Origin: an uncultured Massilia sp.
Lineage (GTDB): Bacteria > Pseudomonadota > Gammaproteobacteria > Burkholderiales > Burkholderiaceae_D
DNA: 42,387 bases
Assembly (NCBI GenBank): GCA_913778765.1
Contig: CAJYXO010000018.1
Coordinates: forward strand, 1 to 42,387
Direction of reading: 5' to 3'
The notes beneath the pieces were generated by a model. The model did no database searches, was not told the DNA's origin, and worked only from the letters and a program-made list of their open reading frames with translations. Of the stretch, positions 33,875 to 41,413 are shown in pieces. The number at the start of each line of letters is the position of its first letter. Position 1 is the stretch's first letter. Made by a program: the position numbers and the translations under genes.

Positions 33875-34909
33875 TCAATCCTCGGCGACGCGGATCACCA
33901 GCTTGCCGAAGTTCTTCCCTTCGAGCAGACCGTTGAACGCTTGCGGGGCGTTTTCCAGGCCGTCGACGATGTCTTCGCGGAACTTGATCCTGCCTTGCTC
34001 GAGCCACTCGCCCATCTGCTTGAAGAATTCGCCATAACGGTGGCCGTAGTCGTCGAAGATGATGAAACCCTGCATGCGGATGCGCTTGGTGAGGATGGTG
34101 CGCGCCAGCAGGCCCAGGCGGTCCGGACCATCCGGCAAGCCGGTCTTGTTGTAGTCGGCGATCAGGCCGCACACCGGGATGCGCGCCCTGGCGTTCAGCA
34201 GCGGCAGCACGGCGTCGAACACGGCGCCGCCGACGTTCTCGAAATACACGTCGATGCCGTCCGGGCAGGCTCGCGCCAGCTGCTCGGCAAAGTCAGGCGC
34301 GCGGTGGTCGATGCAGGCGTCGAAGCCGAGCTCTTCGACGACGTAGCGGCACTTCTCGGCGCCGCCAGCGATGCCGACCGCACGTGCGCCCTTGATCTTC
34401 GCGATCTGCCCGACCAGCGAGCCGACCGCGCCGCTGGCGGCCGCCACCACCACCGTTTCGCCGGCCTTCGGCTGGCCGATGTCGAGCAGGCCCATGTAGG
34501 CGGTAAAGCCCGGCATGCCCAGCACGCCGAGCGCACGCGAGGATTGGACGGCGTCGCCGCCCAGCTTGTTCAGGCCGGCGCCGTCCGACAGCGCATAGTC
34601 CTGCCAGCCGCTGTAGCCGAGTACCAGCTGGCCGACCGGGAAGTCCGGATGGCGCGAGGCTTCCACGCGCGACACGGTGCCGCCGACCATGGCGCCGCCG
34701 ATCTCGACGGGGGCGGCATAGGAAGGCGCGTCGCTGATGCGGCCGCGCATGTAGGGGTCCAGCGACAGGAACAAGGTGCGCAGCAGCACCTGGCCTTCCT
34801 GTGGGACGGGCACCGGCTGCTCTTCCAGGCGGAAGGTATTGGCGTCCGGCGCGCCGTGCGGGCGCTGTTGCAGGACGAAGCGGCGATTGCGGTTTCTGTC
34901 TTGGGTCAT
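33875..34909 (-). CDS. NADP-dependent oxidoreductase (CurA-like, MDR superfamily)
   Basis: 344 residues, zinc-free medium-chain reductase. The N-terminal catalytic domain has LSLDPYMRGRI; the Rossmann domain has AAASGAVGSLVGQIAK (the AxxGxxG loop) and the NADPH-selecting region after it; YFENVGG is typical of leukotriene-B4 dehydrogenase/CurA-type enzymes. They reduce the activated double bond of enals, enones and quinone-like compounds with NADPH. GGGAGAA before ATG 34909 supports the start. A TetR-type operator overlaps a possible -10 (TAATAT) 40-50 nt upstream, so expression is probably induced by electrophiles. Confidence 0.92.
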   Translation of the reverse strand: MTQDRNRNRRFVLQQRPHGAPDANTFRLEEQPVPVPQEGQVLLRTLFLSLDPYMRGRISDAPSYAAPVEIGGAMVGGTVSRVEASRHPDFPVGQLVLGYSGWQDYALSDGAGLNKLGGDAVQSSRALGVLGMPGFTAYMGLLDIGQPKAGETVVVAAASGAVGSLVGQIAKIKGARAVGIAGGAEKCRYVVEELGFDACIDHRAPDFAEQLARACPDGIDVYFENVGGAVFDAVLPLLNARARIPVCGLIADYNKTGLPDGPDRLGLLARTILTKRIRMQGFIIFDDYGHRYGEFFKQMGEWLEQGRIKFREDIVDGLENAPQAFNGLLEGKNFGKLVIRVAED

Positions 34910-34947
34910 GTTGTCGTTCTCCCTTGTAAATATTGCTACACGGATAT

Positions 34948-34962
34948 TAGACCGGTCGTCTA
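34948..34962 (-). promoter_or_regulatory. TetR-family (NemR-like) operator upstream of the reductase
   Basis: TAGACCGGTCGTCTA, a partial palindrome, overlaps a possible -10 (TAATAT on the minus strand, 34944-34949) of the reductase gene. Thirteen of its 15 bases recur at 35621-35635 before the repressor gene. Confidence 0.7.
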
Positions 34963-35005
34963 GAGCCCGGTTTAAAAAGCGGCGGCATGAAGCCGCCTTG
35001 GTCGT

Positions 35006-35608
35006 TCAGCCGTGCGCCGCCAGCATCGCGCGGGTTGCCTGCAGCGCGTTCTGCAAAGCGCTCGGCTCGCGCCGCAGCTTGGTCAGCAAGGCCGCGCCCA
35101 GCCACATCTCGTACAGGGCGAGGGCAGTCGGCTGGGGCGCAGCGTCGCTCCGCACCGAGCCGTCGGCCACGCCATCGGCGATGCAGTCCGCCAGGCGCTG
35201 GACGATGCGGTTGGTTCCCTGCAGCAGCACCTCGCGCATGGCCTCCGACATGTCGGCGACTTCGCCGCTCAGCTTGACCACCAGGCAGTTGCTGCCGGCA
35301 CAGCCATCGTCCACCAGCAGCAGCCAGCTGTCCCAGTAGCGCATCAGGCGCGCCAGGCCCGGACTGCCGTCTGGCGCAAGCATGGCGTCGAGCTCGGCCA
35401 GGTAGCCGTCCACGTAGTCCTCGAGCATGGCCTTGCCGAACAGCTCCTTGGACTTGAAGTAGTGATAGAACGAGCCCTTGGGTACGCCGGCGGCGGACAG
35501 GATTTCGTTCAGGCCAACGCCCGAATAGCCCTTGCCCATGATGATGGATCTGCCGGTGGCGAGAATGTGCTGGCGGACGCTGTGCTGGTCGGTACTCATG
35601 GGAGCCAT
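35006..35608 (-). CDS. TetR-family repressor, NemR-like
   Basis: 200 residues. The helix-turn-helix (about 31-55, GLNEILSAAGVPKGSFYHYFKSKE) and the downstream body (NCLVVKLSGEVADMSE, LYEMWLGAALLTKL) follow E. coli NemR closely as I remember it. Cys108 aligns with NemR Cys106, the residue that senses electrophiles and hypochlorous acid. It should repress itself and the reductase-DJ-1 genes until modified by reactive carbonyls, enals or quinones. Start choice: ATG 35608 or 35599; neither has a Shine-Dalgarno sequence. A -10-like TAATTG ends about 8 nt before 35608, so the mRNA may be nearly leaderless. The reductase follows after 96 nt. Confidence 0.85.
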   Translation of the reverse strand: MAPMSTDQHSVRQHILATGRSIIMGKGYSGVGLNEILSAAGVPKGSFYHYFKSKELFGKAMLEDYVDGYLAELDAMLAPDGSPGLARLMRYWDSWLLLVDDGCAGSNCLVVKLSGEVADMSEAMREVLLQGTNRIVQRLADCIADGVADGSVRSDAAPQPTALALYEMWLGAALLTKLRREPSALQNALQATRAMLAAHG

Positions 35609-35620
35609 GATAGCACCAAT

Positions 35621-35635
35621 TAGACCAGTCGTCTT
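35621..35635 (-). promoter_or_regulatory. TetR-family (NemR-like) operator at the repressor promoter
   Basis: TAGACCAGTCGTCTT lies 13 nt upstream of the repressor ATG and matches the site before the reductase at 13 of 15 positions; the flanking ATT is shared as well. It indicates autoregulation. Confidence 0.7.
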
Positions 35636-35665
35636 GGATGATGCGAATTGTACCGGATCGGAAAA

Positions 35666-35694
35666 CAAAAACGCCACCCGAAGGTGGCGTTTTC
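35666..35694 (-). terminator. Bidirectional intrinsic terminator after tRNA-Phe
   Basis: An 8-bp perfect stem ACGCCACC/GGTGGCGT with a TTCG tetraloop on the minus strand, followed by five T. An A-run on the other side would let it act in the opposite direction too. It sits 9 nt past the tRNA-Phe 3' end. Confidence 0.88.
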
Positions 35695-35702
35695 TGAATT
35701 CT

Positions 35703-35778
35703 TGGTGGCCCGGGGCGGAATCGAACCACCGACACAAGGATTTTCAATCCTCTGCTCTACCAACTGAGCTACCAGGCC
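35703..35778 (-). tRNA. tRNA-Phe (GAA), second copy
   Basis: 76 nt with encoded CCA, identical to the copy at 6848-6923, including the GAA anticodon in TTGAAAA. The identical block extends a few bases on each side (35700-35781). It has its own promoter and terminator. Confidence 0.98.
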
Positions 35779-35790
35779 AAGAGAGGCATG

Positions 35791-35819
35791 ATTATAGCCA
35801 GTGGTTTCCAAGCCCGCAA
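35791..35819 (-). promoter_or_regulatory. Sigma-70 promoter of tRNA-Phe
   Basis: On the minus strand TTGCGG, 17 nt, TATAAT, with the start site expected about 6 nt before the tRNA 5' end. Confidence 0.7.
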
Positions 35820-35878
35820 GTCCCGACCGGCAATTTTTTCGCGCGGCGGCACCGAGCGCCTGCCTTGCGGGGGATCTA

Positions 35879-35884
35879 TATAAT
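35879..35884 (+). promoter_or_regulatory. TATAAT -10 box placing the start site at the ATG
   Basis: A consensus -10 ends seven nt before the ATG at 35891, so transcription should start at or next to the A of the start codon. No Shine-Dalgarno sequence exists. The -35 is poor. Confidence 0.5.
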
Positions 35885-35890
35885 GTCCAC

Positions 35891-37126
35891 ATGACACCAC
35901 AGACCGCCTCCGCCACCCCCCGCCGCACCGACGTCTGCATCGTCGGCAACGGTGCGATCGCCAAGACCGCTGCCCTGGGCCTGTCCCAGGCCGGGCACAG
36001 CGTCACCCTGCTGGTGCCGCCCGCGCGTCCGGGAGCGGAAGCGTCCGCCTCATCCTCGTCGGCCGGGGCGGAAAAGCCCTGGGACGTGCGGGTCTATGCC
36101 CTCAACCACACGGCGCAGAAGCTGCTGTCCTCGCTGAAAGTCTGGGGCGCGCTCGACATGGCGCGCGTGGCGCCGGTCGACGCGATGGACGTCAAGGGCG
36201 ACGGCGAGCAGGGCGGCCATCTGGGCTTCGACGCTTTCGGCGCCCACACCGGCACCCTGGCCTGGATCGTCGAGGACAGCAATTTGAACAGCGCCCTGGA
36301 CGCGGCCCTGCGCTTCGCGCAGAACGTCGACGTCGTCACCGGCCGCGCCTGCAAGCTGCGCTGCAGTTCGCTCGGCGCCCGGGTCGAGCTGGAAGACGGT
36401 GCACCGCTCGAAGCCCAGCTGCTGCTTGGCGCCGACGGCCGCGAATCCTGGGTGCGCGGCCAGTGCGACATCGGCATCGATTACCGCTCCTACCACCAGC
36501 GCGCCATCGTCGCCAATTTCTCCTGCGAGAAGCCGCACCACAACGTCGCCCACCAATGGTTCACTTGCAAGGACGGCATCATCGCCCTGCTGCCGCTGCC
36601 GGGCAACAAGGTTTCGCTGGTGTGGTCGGCGCCGGAAACCCTGGCCGACACCATCATGGACGAGTCGCTGGGCGAGCTGGCGATCCGCCTCGGCGAGTAT
36701 TCGGAAGACGCGCTCGGCCTGCTGAAACCCCTGCAGCCGGAATCGGTGAAGGCGATTCCGCTGGCGCTGGTGCGGCCGCATGCCGTCACCGCGCCCCACG
36801 TCGCCCTGATCGGCGACGCCGCCCATGCCGTGCACCCGCTGGCCGGCCATGGCATGAATTTGGGTTTCGCCGACATCGTCGACCTGCTGAAGGTCGTGGC
36901 GGCGCGCGAGTCCCGGCACGGCATCGGCGACGAGCGGGTGCTGGCGCGCTACGCCCGTGCGCGCAAGGAAGACGTGCTGCTGATGCAGCTGGCCACCGAC
37001 GGGCTCGAACGTTTGTTCGGCGCCAATCTCGAGCCGGTGCGCGTGGTCCGCAATTTGGGATTAAACTTGCTGGACAAGTTGCCTCTGGTTAAGCGCAAGC
37101 TGATCGCGCACGCACTCGGAAAATAA
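35891..37126 (+). CDS. FAD-dependent monooxygenase, UbiH/Coq6 family
   Basis: 411 residues. Flavoprotein hydroxylase of the ubiquinone-biosynthesis type. The N-terminal Rossmann loop is GNGAIA (GxGxxA rather than the common GxGxxG), the middle carries a GADGRESWVR segment (the DG motif), and the FAD ribityl motif is GDAAHAVHPLAGHGMNLG. The likely reaction is hydroxylation of a ubiquinone precursor ring using NAD(P)H and O2; which position cannot be told, and other aromatic substrates are possible. The ATG at 35891 follows a consensus TATAAT by six nt, so the transcript may be leaderless. DsbC follows after 22 nt. Confidence 0.88.
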   Translation: MTPQTASATPRRTDVCIVGNGAIAKTAALGLSQAGHSVTLLVPPARPGAEASASSSSAGAEKPWDVRVYALNHTAQKLLSSLKVWGALDMARVAPVDAMDVKGDGEQGGHLGFDAFGAHTGTLAWIVEDSNLNSALDAALRFAQNVDVVTGRACKLRCSSLGARVELEDGAPLEAQLLLGADGRESWVRGQCDIGIDYRSYHQRAIVANFSCEKPHHNVAHQWFTCKDGIIALLPLPGNKVSLVWSAPETLADTIMDESLGELAIRLGEYSEDALGLLKPLQPESVKAIPLALVRPHAVTAPHVALIGDAAHAVHPLAGHGMNLGFADIVDLLKVVAARESRHGIGDERVLARYARARKEDVLLMQLATDGLERLFGANLEPVRVVRNLGLNLLDKLPLVKRKLIAHALGK

Positions 37127-37148
37127 TCTTTTAGGGAATACATTCATT

Positions 37149-37871
37149 ATGGGCAAGACCAAACTCGCCGTCCTGCTGGCGACCGGCCTCATCGCGTCCT
37201 GCGTCGGCGCGCAGAATTCGGTCGAAGCGACCATCAAGAAGAATATCGAGCCGCGCCTGGGCGGCGCCAAGATCGAGTCGATCAAGGAAACCCCCTACGG
37301 CGGCCTGTACGAGCTGCGCGTCGCCGGCGACATCCTGTACACCGACAAGAAGGGCGACTACCTGATCATCGGCCACGTCTACGATGCCAAGACCACCCGC
37401 GACCTGACCCGCGAGCGCATCGACGACATCAACAAGATCAAGTTCTCGGACCTGCCGCTGGATTCCGCCATCAAGCAGGTCAAGGGCGACGGCAAGCGCG
37501 TGATCGCCGTGTTCGAAGATCCGAACTGCGGCTACTGCAAGCGTCTGCGCCAGACCACGCTGAAGGACCTGAACAACGTCACCATCTACACCTTCATGTA
37601 CAACATCCTGTCCGAGGATTCGTCCGTGAAGTCGAAGAACATCTGGTGCTCGGCCGACCGCGGCAAGGCCTGGGACGACTGGATGATCGGCGGCAAGGCG
37701 CCGGCGCCGGCCGCGGAAAGCTGCCAGAGCCCGAACGACAAGGTGCTGGCGCTGGGCCAGAAGCTGAAGATCCAGGGCACGCCGGCGATCTTCTTTGCCG
37801 ACGGCTCGCGTATTCCGGGTGCGGTCGACCTGCCGACCCTGGAAAAGAAGCTCGAATCGATCAAGCAATAG
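37149..37871 (+). CDS. dsbC: DsbC-family thiol:disulfide interchange protein
   Basis: 240 residues with a signal peptide (MGKTKLAVLLATGLIASCVGA). The N-terminal dimerisation domain (about 24-85) is followed by a thioredoxin fold with the active site CGYC in FEDPNCGYCKRL and the cis-Pro loop QGTPAIF. A second Cys pair (IWCSAD and AESCQSP) matches the structural disulfide of DsbC. It isomerises wrong disulfides in periplasmic proteins and would be kept reduced by DsbD. LIASC could be read as a weak lipobox, but a normal signal peptidase I site is more likely. AGGGA precedes the ATG at a longish 11 nt. The palindrome at 37881 starts 9 nt after the stop. Confidence 0.93.
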   Translation: MGKTKLAVLLATGLIASCVGAQNSVEATIKKNIEPRLGGAKIESIKETPYGGLYELRVAGDILYTDKKGDYLIIGHVYDAKTTRDLTRERIDDINKIKFSDLPLDSAIKQVKGDGKRVIAVFEDPNCGYCKRLRQTTLKDLNNVTIYTFMYNILSEDSSVKSKNIWCSADRGKAWDDWMIGGKAPAPAAESCQSPNDKVLALGQKLKIQGTPAIFFADGSRIPGAVDLPTLEKKLESIKQ

Positions 37872-37880
37872 TGGCTGGGA

Positions 37881-37991
37881 CCTCGGCAAACCTGCTGCGC
37901 GTTGCAGGTGCGGCCTGCGATGCTCGCTGTACCGTAAGTACAGCTGCGCTTCTCGGCCACACCTGCGGCCGCTCGCTACGGTTTTCCGAGG
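37881..37991. repeat. 111-bp imperfect palindromic intergenic element
   Basis: Centre near 37936. The outer arms CCTCGGCAAACC and GGTTTTCCGAGG, the middle arms GCAGGTGCGGCC and GGCCACACCTGC, and the inner arms GCTGTAC and GTACAGC pair across a CGTAA loop. Intervening 10-12 nt blocks do not pair. It would fold into a long hairpin in RNA or a cruciform in DNA. It resembles the REP- or MITE-like palindromes found between genes; no second copy is in the window. It separates dsbC from the oxidoreductase operon and lacks a T-tract. Confidence 0.75.
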
Positions 37992-38046
37992 CCCTGTTAC
38001 GTTCGTCAAATAAAAAAAGCAGCACGTCCCAAACTAGGAGCAGCAC

Positions 38047-38505
38047 GTGATCACCCTGAACATCAACGGTCGCGACCAGCAGGTCGACGCCGATCCCTCC
38101 ACGCCCATCCTCTGGGCGCTGCGCGACAACCTCAACATGACCGGCACCAAGTTCGGCTGCGGCGCGGCCCTGTGCGGCGCCTGCACCGTGCACCTGAACG
38201 GCGAGGCGATCCGCTCCTGCATCACGCCGATCTCCGCCGCCGCCGGCCAGAAGATCACCACCATCGAAGCGATGGAAGCCGACAAGGTCGGCAAGGCCGT
38301 GCAGGACGCCTGGGTCAAGCACGACGTGCCGCAGTGCGGCTACTGCCAGAGCGGCCAGGTGATGAGCGCGACCGCACTGCTGCGCGTGAACAAGGCGCCG
38401 AGCGATGCCGACATCGACAACGCCATGAGCGGCAACATCTGCCGCTGCGGCACTTATCAGCGGATCCGCGCGGCCATCAAGGACGCCGCCAAGACCATCG
38501 CGTAA
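38047..38505 (+). CDS. [2Fe-2S] subunit of a xanthine-dehydrogenase-family oxidoreductase (IorA-like)
   Basis: 152 residues. Plant-ferredoxin-type cluster: Cys38, Cys43, Cys46 and Cys58 ([16 protein letters not shown]). Second cluster on a helical bundle: Cys97, Cys100, Cys132 and Cys134 ([16 protein letters not shown]). This is the small electron-transfer subunit of isoquinoline 1-oxidoreductase/aldehyde-dehydrogenase-like enzymes. It starts with GTG, with AGGAG six nt upstream. The Mo subunit starts 9 nt after the stop. The true substrate is unknown; most genomic homologues are not isoquinoline enzymes. Confidence 0.93.
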   Translation: MITLNINGRDQQVDADPSTPILWALRDNLNMTGTKFGCGAALCGACTVHLNGEAIRSCITPISAAAGQKITTIEAMEADKVGKAVQDAWVKHDVPQCGYCQSGQVMSATALLRVNKAPSDADIDNAMSGNICRCGTYQRIRAAIKDAAKTIA

Positions 38506-38514
38506 GGAGCGGAC

Positions 38515-40746
38515 ATGCGACCAGAATGGTTCAAGAACGCGGGCCTGAACGGCGCCGCGACGGGCAGCGCGTTTGCCAACACCTCGCGCCGCGGTTTCCT
38601 GAAAGCCGGCGCCGCCGCCACCGGCGGCCTGGTGCTGGGCTTCATGCTGCCGGCAGGCGGCCGCCTGGCGCGCGCCGCCGAAGGCAAGCCGGTCGTCTAC
38701 GCGCCGAACGCCTTCCTGCGCGTGGCGCCGGACAACAGCGTCACCGTGACGGTGAACCGCCTCGAATTCGGCCAGGGCGTGCACACCTCGCTGCCGATGG
38801 TGATCGCCGACGAACTCGATGCCGACTGGGCGCAGATGCGCGCCGAGCTGGCGCCGGCCGGCGAGGCCTACAAGGACCCGGCCTTCGGCATGCAGATAAC
38901 CGGCGGCTCCGGCACCATCGCCCACTCCTTCACCCAGTACCGCGAAATCGGCGCCCGCGCCCGCGCGATGCTGGTGGCCGCCGCCGCCGAGCAGTGGAAG
39001 GTCAAGCCCGAGCAGTGCCGCACCGCCAAGGGCATGGTCCACGGCCCGGCGGGGCAGAAGGCGACTTACGGTCTTCTCGCCGACGCCGCCATGAAGCAGC
39101 CGGTGCCGGAAGCCGTCACGCTGAAGGATGCAAAGCAGTTCCGCTACATCGGCAAGCCGATGAAGCGCCTGGACGCGCGCGCCAAGTCGAGCGGCCGCCA
39201 GCAGTTCGGCATCGACTTCAAGCCGGAAGGCGCGAAGGTGGCCGTGGTCGCCCATCCGCCGGTGTTCGGCGCCAGGGTCGCGAAGTTCGACGCCGCCAAG
39301 GCCAAGGCGATCCGCGGCGTGCTGGACGTGATCGAGATCCCGGTCGACCGCGGCGGCAGCGGCGTTGCCGTGATCGCCGAAGGCTACTGGCCGGCCAAGC
39401 AGGGCCGCGACGCCCTCGACATCCAGTGGAACCTGGACGGCCTGGCCAAGCTGGACTCCGCCGCCCAGCTGGCGGAATTCACCGCGCTCTCGAAGACCCC
39501 GGGCGCCGTGGCGCGCCAGGCCGATACGTCGAAGCTGGCGACGGCGGCGAAGAAGATCTCGGCTGTCTATGAATTCCCGTATCTCGCCCATGCGCCGATG
39601 GAGCCGATCAACTGCACGGTCGACCTGAGGGACGATTCCTGCACGCTGTGGGTCGGTTCGCAGTTCCAGACCGGCGACCAGGCCGCGGCGGCCAAAACGG
39701 CCGGACTCAAGCCGGAGCAGGTGACCCTGCACACGATGATGGCGGGCGGCGGCTTCGGCCGGCGCGCGGTGCCGACCTCGGACTTCGTGGTCGAGGCGGT
39801 CAACATCGCCAAGGCGTATAAAGCGGCAGGCCACAGCGGTCCGATCAAGATGATGTGGAGCCGCGAAGACGACATCAAGGGCGGCTACTACCGTCCCTCG
39901 CACGTGCACCGCGCCGAGATCGGCCTGGACGCCCAGGGCAATGTGCTGGCCTGGGACCACGTGATCGTCGGCCAGTCGATCGCCGCCGGCACGCCCTTCG
40001 AAGGCTTCATGATCCAGAAGGGCGTGGACAGCACGATGGTCGAAGGCATGGGCGCGCCCTACGAGGTGCCGATGAATTTGTCGGCCCATATCGCCAAGGC
40101 CAACGTACCGGTGCTGTGGTGGCGTTCGGTGGGCTCGACCCACACCGCCTTCGTGATGGAGACCCTGATCGACGAGGCGGCGCATGCGGCCAAGATCGAT
40201 CCGGTCGCCTACCGCAAGAAGCTGATCGACGCCGGGCACGCGCGCCACCATGCGGCGCTGGACCTGGCCGTCGCCAAATCGGGCTACGGCAAGAAGGTCC
40301 TGCCGAAAGGCCGCGCGCATGGCGTGGCCGTGCACGAATCCTTCGGCACCGTGGTCGCCTACGTGGTCGAAGCGTCGGTCGGCAAGGATGGCGCGCCGAA
40401 GTTGCACAAGGTGACGGCCGCCGTGCACTGCAACCTGGCGGTCAATCCGCTGTCGATCGAGGCTCAGATCCAGGGCGCCGCGCTGATGGCCCTCGGCACC
40501 ACCCTGCCGGGCGCCGCGATCACGCTGAAGGACGGCGTGGTCGAGCAGCAGAACTTCGGCGACTACACGGTGGCGCGCATGAACGACATGCCGCAGATCG
40601 ACGTGCACATCGTGCCCTCGAACGAGCCGCCGACCGGCCTCGGCGAACCGGGCCTGCCGCCGCTGGCGCCGGCCTTTGCCAACGCCCTGTTCCGGGTGAC
40701 CGGCAAGCGCCTGCGCAAGCTGCCTTTCGACCTGGCGTCCGCGTAA
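38515..40746 (+). CDS. Molybdopterin-binding subunit of a xanthine-dehydrogenase-family oxidoreductase (IorB-like)
   Basis: 743 residues. A twin-arginine signal (TSRRGFLKAGAAATGGLVLGF, residues 24 onward) shows export of the folded enzyme to the periplasm, probably carrying the small subunit along. The body has the aldehyde oxidase/xanthine dehydrogenase a/b hammerhead and Mo-binding regions: AGGGFGRR, WWRSVGSTHTAF, and GLGEPGLPPLAPA with the catalytic Glu. It hydroxylates an aldehyde or N-heterocycle using water, passing electrons to the [2Fe-2S] subunit and then to a cytochrome. No FAD subunit is encoded, as in IorAB. AAGGAG before the ATG supports the start. The cofactor gene follows after 3 nt. 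Confidence 0.93.
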   Translation: MRPEWFKNAGLNGAATGSAFANTSRRGFLKAGAAATGGLVLGFMLPAGGRLARAAEGKPVVYAPNAFLRVAPDNSVTVTVNRLEFGQGVHTSLPMVIADELDADWAQMRAELAPAGEAYKDPAFGMQITGGSGTIAHSFTQYREIGARARAMLVAAAAEQWKVKPEQCRTAKGMVHGPAGQKATYGLLADAAMKQPVPEAVTLKDAKQFRYIGKPMKRLDARAKSSGRQQFGIDFKPEGAKVAVVAHPPVFGARVAKFDAAKAKAIRGVLDVIEIPVDRGGSGVAVIAEGYWPAKQGRDALDIQWNLDGLAKLDSAAQLAEFTALSKTPGAVARQADTSKLATAAKKISAVYEFPYLAHAPMEPINCTVDLRDDSCTLWVGSQFQTGDQAAAAKTAGLKPEQVTLHTMMAGGGFGRRAVPTSDFVVEAVNIAKAYKAAGHSGPIKMMWSREDDIKGGYYRPSHVHRAEIGLDAQGNVLAWDHVIVGQSIAAGTPFEGFMIQKGVDSTMVEGMGAPYEVPMNLSAHIAKANVPVLWWRSVGSTHTAFVMETLIDEAAHAAKIDPVAYRKKLIDAGHARHHAALDLAVAKSGYGKKVLPKGRAHGVAVHESFGTVVAYVVEASVGKDGAPKLHKVTAAVHCNLAVNPLSIEAQIQGAALMALGTTLPGAAITLKDGVVEQQNFGDYTVARMNDMPQIDVHIVPSNEPPTGLGEPGLPPLAPAFANALFRVTGKRLRKLPFDLASA

Positions 40747-40749
40747 ATC

Positions 40750-41334
40750 ATGGGCGTTCCCGTCGTCGGTATCTTGCTGGCGGCCGGCAGGGGACGCCGC
40801 TTCGATCCGCTGGGGCAGCGCAACAAGCTGCTCCAGATTCTTCCTGCGTCCGGCGGCGAGGCCGTGGCGGCCGCCAGCGCGCGCAAGCTGCTGGCCGTTC
40901 TACCCGCCGTGATTGCCGTGGTGCCGCCCGACGATGGCGGGCTGAAGACGCTGCTGTCTTCTCTTGGCTGCGACGTGGTCGTCTGCCCGGCGGCCGACAG
41001 CGGCATGGCGGCTTCGCTGGTGCAGGCGATCCGTCATTCGCTGCCGCTCGACCCGCAAGCCTGGCTGGTGGCGCTGGGCGACATGCCGCACCTGGCATCT
41101 TCCACTTTGCAGGCATTGACCGGCGCGCTGGCTGCCGGCGCCCCGATCGCCGCCCCGGTCATGGACGGGCGGCGCGGCAATCCGGTCGGTTTCGGGCGCG
41201 TCCACCTCGATGCGCTGCTGGCGCTGAGTGGCGACCAGGGCGCACGGCGCCTGCTGCAGACCTGTCCCGTCACCGAACTGCCGGTCATGGATTCCGGCAT
41301 ATTCCGCGACATCGATACCCCCGCCGATCTCTAG
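40750..41334 (+). CDS. MocA-like molybdenum cofactor nucleotidyltransferase
   Basis: 194 residues. NTP-transferase fold of the MobA/MocA group: ILLAAGRGRRFDP (nucleotide-binding loop LAAGxGxRF), ALGDMPHL (metal-binding Asp) and GNPVGFGR. The position three nt after the IorB-like gene and the family both indicate that it attaches CMP to molybdopterin (MCD form) for the XDH-family enzyme encoded upstream. No XdhC/CoxI-type insertion chaperone is in the window. Confidence 0.88.
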   Translation: MGVPVVGILLAAGRGRRFDPLGQRNKLLQILPASGGEAVAAASARKLLAVLPAVIAVVPPDDGGLKTLLSSLGCDVVVCPAADSGMAASLVQAIRHSLPLDPQAWLVALGDMPHLASSTLQALTGALAAGAPIAAPVMDGRRGNPVGFGRVHLDALLALSGDQGARRLLQTCPVTELPVMDSGIFRDIDTPADL

Positions 41335-41344
41335 GTATGCATAC
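41335..41344. promoter_or_regulatory. Perfect 10-bp palindrome before the M61 gene
   Basis: GTATGCATAC lies 69 nt upstream of the peptidase start and directly after the preceding stop codon. It could be a small operator; there is no further evidence. Confidence 0.3.
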
Positions 41345-41413
41345 GTTTGGGCACCTTTTCCCGAAGAATCCGATTAAACTACGGTGGAAAAGTGAGAGAT
41401 TGTTCAAAAAACC

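Noticed and set aside
6848..35778. Whole 28.8 kb between the two tRNA-Phe genes as one genomic island
   Set aside because: Apart from the segment before 6.85 kb, composition and gene types match the chromosome on both sides, and no integrase or phage genes are present.
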